This document shows, piece by piece, positions 4,669 to 7,210 of a stretch of 7,210 nucleotides of DNA. Position 1 is the stretch's first letter. Every line of letters begins with the position of its first letter. The position numbers and the translations under genes were made by a program. Origin of the DNA: Methanosaeta sp. NSP1 (GTDB lineage Archaea; Halobacteriota; Methanosarcinia; Methanotrichales; Methanotrichaceae); NCBI GenBank assembly GCA_002256595.1, contig NOLC01000030.1, positions 1 to 7,210 of the forward strand. The letters run 5' to 3'. The notes below the pieces were generated by a model. That model did no database searches and was not told the origin of the DNA. It worked only from the letters and a program-made list of their open reading frames with translations.

Positions 4669-6639
4669 TTAATCCCGCTCCTCCTTCTTCCTAAACCACA
4701 TGCGCATGAGATAGACTCCTTCCTCGCTTCTCTTCTCCGTATCAAATCCCATCTTCTCAAAGAGCCCCACCATGGATCTGTTTGCCACCAGCACCTCTCC
4801 CGTAAATCCCAGCAGGCCCTGCCTTCTGGCCAGCAGAATCAGATAAGAGAGGAGCTCTCTGCCCACGCCCTGCCCCTGGAAGCTGTCTTTTACCACCAGT
4901 GCCACCTCTGCCGAGTGCATGTCCGAATTGAGCTCATACTGGCCCAGGCCAATTATGATCTCCTTTTCCTTATCCTCTACCGTGGCCAGGATCTCCATCT
5001 TCCGGCTGTAGTCTACAGCAACAAAGTCCTGCAGCCTCTTGTGGGGCATATCCTTCCTGGCAGAGAAGAAGCGTTTGTAGAGGCTTTCATCAGAGAGACT
5101 ATAAAAGAAGTCCTTCAGTAGGGACTCGTCTGTGATCTTGGCCGGCCTCATGAATATATTGAGGCCCTTGCTGGTGGTCCGGTGGATCTCCAGCTTCTCG
5201 GGATACATGCCCTTCTCTCCGGGGATGAAAAGCTGATCCTTATAGATGATCGATCTCTTGCGGGCCGACTCCATGAGCCAGGGCCGGAATTTGGGATGAG
5301 CTATGGATATGAGGTCCATGGCCCTCTCTCTTATGTTTTTGCCATGCAGATAGGCGATTCCGTATTCGGTTACCACATAGCGGACGTCGCCCCGGTTCAA
5401 TGTGACCCCTGCCCCCTCCTGCAGGGTAGGGACGATGCGAGAGACGCTATCGTTGAGGGCGGTGGATGGAAAGGCCAGGATGGTCTTTCCGCCGGGAGCC
5501 AAAACCGCGCCGCGCATGAAGTCGGCCTGGCCGCCGATGCCGCTATAGAATGTACCTCCCAGCGACTCCGCCGTGGCCTGGCCGGTCAGGTCCAGCTCCA
5601 TGGCGCTGTTGATGGCGGTCATCAGCCGGTGCCGGGAGATGACCAGGGGATTGTTGGTGTAATCGATTCTCTTGAACTCCACGGCGGGGTTCTCATCCAG
5701 GAAGTCGTAGCTCTCTTTGTCCGCCATGCAGAAGGAGGCCACGGTCTTGCCCGGGTTGTGGCTCTTCCTCTTGTTGGTCACCACACCATTCTTCATGAGA
5801 TTGACTATGCCGTGGCTGAGAAGCTCAGTATGGACTCCCAGGTCCTTCTTTCCCGCCAGATTGGGCACCACGGCATCGGGGATCAGTCCGTAGCCCACCT
5901 GGATGGTTGAGCCGTCCTCGATGAGGCTGGCCACATACCTTCCTATCTTCTGCACCACATCCGAGGGGGCACCCTTCAGCGAGTATTCCAGCAGCGGCTC
6001 GTCGTGCGGCAGCATGAAGTCGATGTCCTTGATATTGATGAATCCGTCCCCGTGGGTGCGGGGCATGTTGCTGTTGACCTGGGCCACCACTGTGGTTGCC
6101 TTTTCCACAGCGCTCTTGACCACGTCTACGCTGATGCCCAGGCTGAGGTAGCCGTGTTTGTCGGGAAGAGAGGTTTGAATGAGGGCTATGTCTACAGGTA
6201 TCAGCTCGGAGCGAAAGAGTTCTGGGACAGCGGAGAGAAAGACCGGGGTGTAGTCTGCTCCGCCCCGGTTGACTGAGTTTCTGGTGCTGTCTCCCACGAA
6301 GAAAGAGTCCAGCCGGAAGTTCTCTTGCAGCTTCTCGTCAGCATAGGGTGCCACCCCCAATGTCCAGATGTGGATCAGCTCGGCATCGAAGAACGCCTTG
6401 GGGTGGTTTTTGACATAGTTGACCAGGGCTGCTACCAGGTACTGAGGCTCGCCACAGCCGGTGCCGATGAATATTCTGTCTCCGGCATGAATATGTGAGA
6501 AGATCTCCTCCTCCGAAGCGAACTTCTCCGGATAGCTCTTCCGAAACTCCTCCAAAAAGGTCCTGTCTTTCATCTCCATCAACCTGCTTCTTTCCTGGTC
6601 TCCTTCCTGAAATCCAGAATTATTAAGCAGATGATCCAT
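4669..6639 (-). CDS. Bifunctional acetyl-CoA hydrolase/CoA-transferase family protein fused to a GNAT acetyltransferase domain
   Basis: From the chosen start this is a 656-residue two-domain protein. Residues about 30-490 match the acetyl-CoA hydrolase/4-hydroxybutyrate CoA-transferase family, which moves CoA between acyl groups through a glutamyl-CoA intermediate. Visible are GYGLIPDAV (249-257), LGVHTELLSHG (267-277) with E272 as the expected catalytic glutamate, and GIGGQADFMRGA (367-378). Residues about 496-650 form a GNAT domain with the acetyl-CoA-binding loop QGQGVGREL (588-596). The GNAT part could acetylate a protein lysine or small amine; its substrate is unknown. The frame is open to 6786, but that would overlap panE. 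The ATG at 6639 follows AGGA by 5 bases and lies about 27 bases after a TATA-like box. A later ATG at 6579 is possible. Acyl substrate unknown. Confidence 0.88.
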   Translation of the reverse strand: MDHLLNNSGFQEGDQERSRLMEMKDRTFLEEFRKSYPEKFASEEEIFSHIHAGDRIFIGTGCGEPQYLVAALVNYVKNHPKAFFDAELIHIWTLGVAPYADEKLQENFRLDSFFVGDSTRNSVNRGGADYTPVFLSAVPELFRSELIPVDIALIQTSLPDKHGYLSLGISVDVVKSAVEKATTVVAQVNSNMPRTHGDGFINIKDIDFMLPHDEPLLEYSLKGAPSDVVQKIGRYVASLIEDGSTIQVGYGLIPDAVVPNLAGKKDLGVHTELLSHGIVNLMKNGVVTNKRKSHNPGKTVASFCMADKESYDFLDENPAVEFKRIDYTNNPLVISRHRLMTAINSAMELDLTGQATAESLGGTFYSGIGGQADFMRGAVLAPGGKTILAFPSTALNDSVSRIVPTLQEGAGVTLNRGDVRYVVTEYGIAYLHGKNIRERAMDLISIAHPKFRPWLMESARKRSIIYKDQLFIPGEKGMYPEKLEIHRTTSKGLNIFMRPAKITDESLLKDFFYSLSDESLYKRFFSARKDMPHKRLQDFVAVDYSRKMEILATVEDKEKEIIIGLGQYELNSDMHSAEVALVVKDSFQGQGVGRELLSYLILLARRQGLLGFTGEVLVANRSMVGLFEKMGFDTEKRSEEGVYLMRMWFRKKEERD

Positions 6640-6662
6640 AATCATCCTGACGCTCTGAAAGA

Positions 6663-6671
6663 GATTTATAG
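6663..6671 (-). promoter_or_regulatory. Putative TATA box of the CoA-transferase/GNAT gene
   Basis: On the minus strand this reads CTATAAATC, centred about 28 bases before the ATG at 6639. It predicts a leaderless or nearly leaderless message for that start, or a leader of about 60 bases for the ATG at 6579. Read on the plus strand the same bases (GATTTATAG) lie about 65 bases before the panE start and could serve that gene too. Confidence 0.4.
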
Positions 6672-6726
6672 CAGCAGGAGAAGCAGGCCTGATGGCTTGA
6701 AGATATCGAACAAACAAAAGGCGAAT

Positions 6727-6731
6727 GGTGA
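6727..6731 (+). promoter_or_regulatory. Ribosome-binding site of panE
   Basis: GGTGA, complementary to the 3' end of archaeal 16S rRNA, ends 3 bases before the ATG at 6735. The spacing is rather short. An out-of-frame ATG at 6731 meets a stop after three codons and is ignored. Confidence 0.4.
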
Positions 6732-6734
6732 TGC

Positions 6735-7210
6735 ATGACTGATATCCTGATCTACGGTGCGGGGGCCATAGGCTCATTCCTGGCATATCTGCTCTCCGGG
6801 TCTGCCCGGAATAGCACCGGCGAGGAGGGGGTGAAGAATGTGGCTCTCCTGGGAAGGGAGGGCCATATGAGGGCGATCCGAGAGAGGGGGCTGCATGTAG
6901 ATCTGGGAGAAAAGACGGAGGTCCTGAGATTCGAGCACTGCTTCTCCAGCCTGGATGATCTCAAAGCATCGGATTTTTGTCCCGACGTGGTTTTCGTTTG
7001 CGTCAAGACCCATTCCCTGCCCGCCCTCTGTCAGGAGCTGCAAGAGTCTGGCCTGCTGGAGGAGAGGCTGAAGAGATCTCTTTTCATCCTGCTCATGAAC
7101 GGCATGGGAAACCGGGAGGTCTTCTTGGAGGCCGGCCTGGATCCAGCCAGGCTGCAAGAGGGCATCACCTCCTTCGGAGTCGTTCTGGCCGGGGAGGGCA
7201 GTATCGAGCT
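6735..7210 (+). CDS. panE: 2-dehydropantoate 2-reductase (ketopantoate reductase), 5' part, truncated by the window end
   Basis: The enzyme reduces ketopantoate to pantoate with NAD(P)H, a step toward pantothenate and coenzyme A. The window holds the first 158 codons, about half of the roughly 300-residue family. MTDILIYGAGAIGSFLAYLL opens with the Rossmann strand and the dinucleotide-binding GAGAIG (8-13). ALLGREGHMRAIRERGL (37-53) follows the second strand, whose basic residues are usual for NADPH use. VVFVCVKTHSL (85-95) and LLMNGMGNRE (119-128) are the other family blocks; the asparagine N122 is a conserved active-site position. GITSFGVVLAGEGSIE (143-158) is the usual stretch before the helical C-terminal domain. 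The gene is divergent from the CoA-transferase gene across 95 bases. Reductases of other steps share this fold, so the exact substrate is slightly less certain than the family. Confidence 0.9.
   Translation, partial: MTDILIYGAGAIGSFLAYLLSGSARNSTGEEGVKNVALLGREGHMRAIRERGLHVDLGEKTEVLRFEHCFSSLDDLKASDFCPDVVFVCVKTHSLPALCQELQESGLLEERLKRSLFILLMNGMGNREVFLEAGLDPARLQEGITSFGVVLAGEGSIE

Noticed and set aside
5182..5910. Open frame of 242 codons on the plus strand opposite the CoA-transferase gene
   Set aside because: Antisense to a certain gene, no recognisable domain, no start signals.
6640..6786. 49-codon upstream extension of the CoA-transferase reading frame
   Set aside because: It would overlap the panE start and promoter, lies upstream of the likely TATA box, and its sequence is unlike the family.
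1..7210. tRNA, rRNA, CRISPR array, transposase or integrase
   Set aside because: No regular repeat-spacer pattern, no tRNA-like segment and no such protein motifs were seen on either strand.

Overview
The window looks like part of an archaeal chromosome, most likely from a methanogen of the Methanosarcina/Methanothrix kind. Three things suggest this: a compact archaeal-type Ogg2 8-oxoguanine glycosylase; AT-rich TATA-like boxes about 25 bases before likely transcript starts; and a bacterial-type UvrB, which several methanogen lineages carry. The genus is an inference from gene content and base composition only.

Layout. Bases 1-138 hold no recognisable gene, only a close direct repeat. uvrB fills 139-2121 on the minus strand. 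A module of different composition follows (about 2149-3985). It holds a previously overlooked 44-codon ribbon-helix-helix-like gene (+), then a two-gene restriction-modification operon on the minus strand: a beta-class, probably N4-cytosine, DNA methyltransferase (3009-3854), followed after 5 bases by a restriction-endonuclease-like protein (2371-3003). Divergent from the methyltransferase lies the glycosylase gene (3986-4651, +). It converges, with a 17-base gap, on a large CoA-transferase/GNAT fusion gene (4669-6639, -). A ketopantoate reductase gene (panE) starts at 6735 on the plus strand and runs off the window end.

How the parts fit. uvrB and the glycosylase are host DNA repair genes (nucleotide and base excision). 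The restriction-modification module sits between them and looks inserted. Lines sampled inside it are 32-42% G+C against 62-67% in the flanking genes, and all six CTAG tetranucleotides of the window lie inside it. The CoA-transferase and panE share a 95-base divergent promoter region; both concern coenzyme A (acyl-CoA exchange, and pantoate synthesis for CoA), but no functional link is proven.

The most interesting point is the endonuclease-like protein. It has the C-terminal blocks I associate with a type II endonuclease family, but it is short. Where the catalytic acidic residue before the lysine would be expected, it instead carries a stretch resembling GyrI-like effector-binding domains. 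It may be an inactive or repurposed nuclease.
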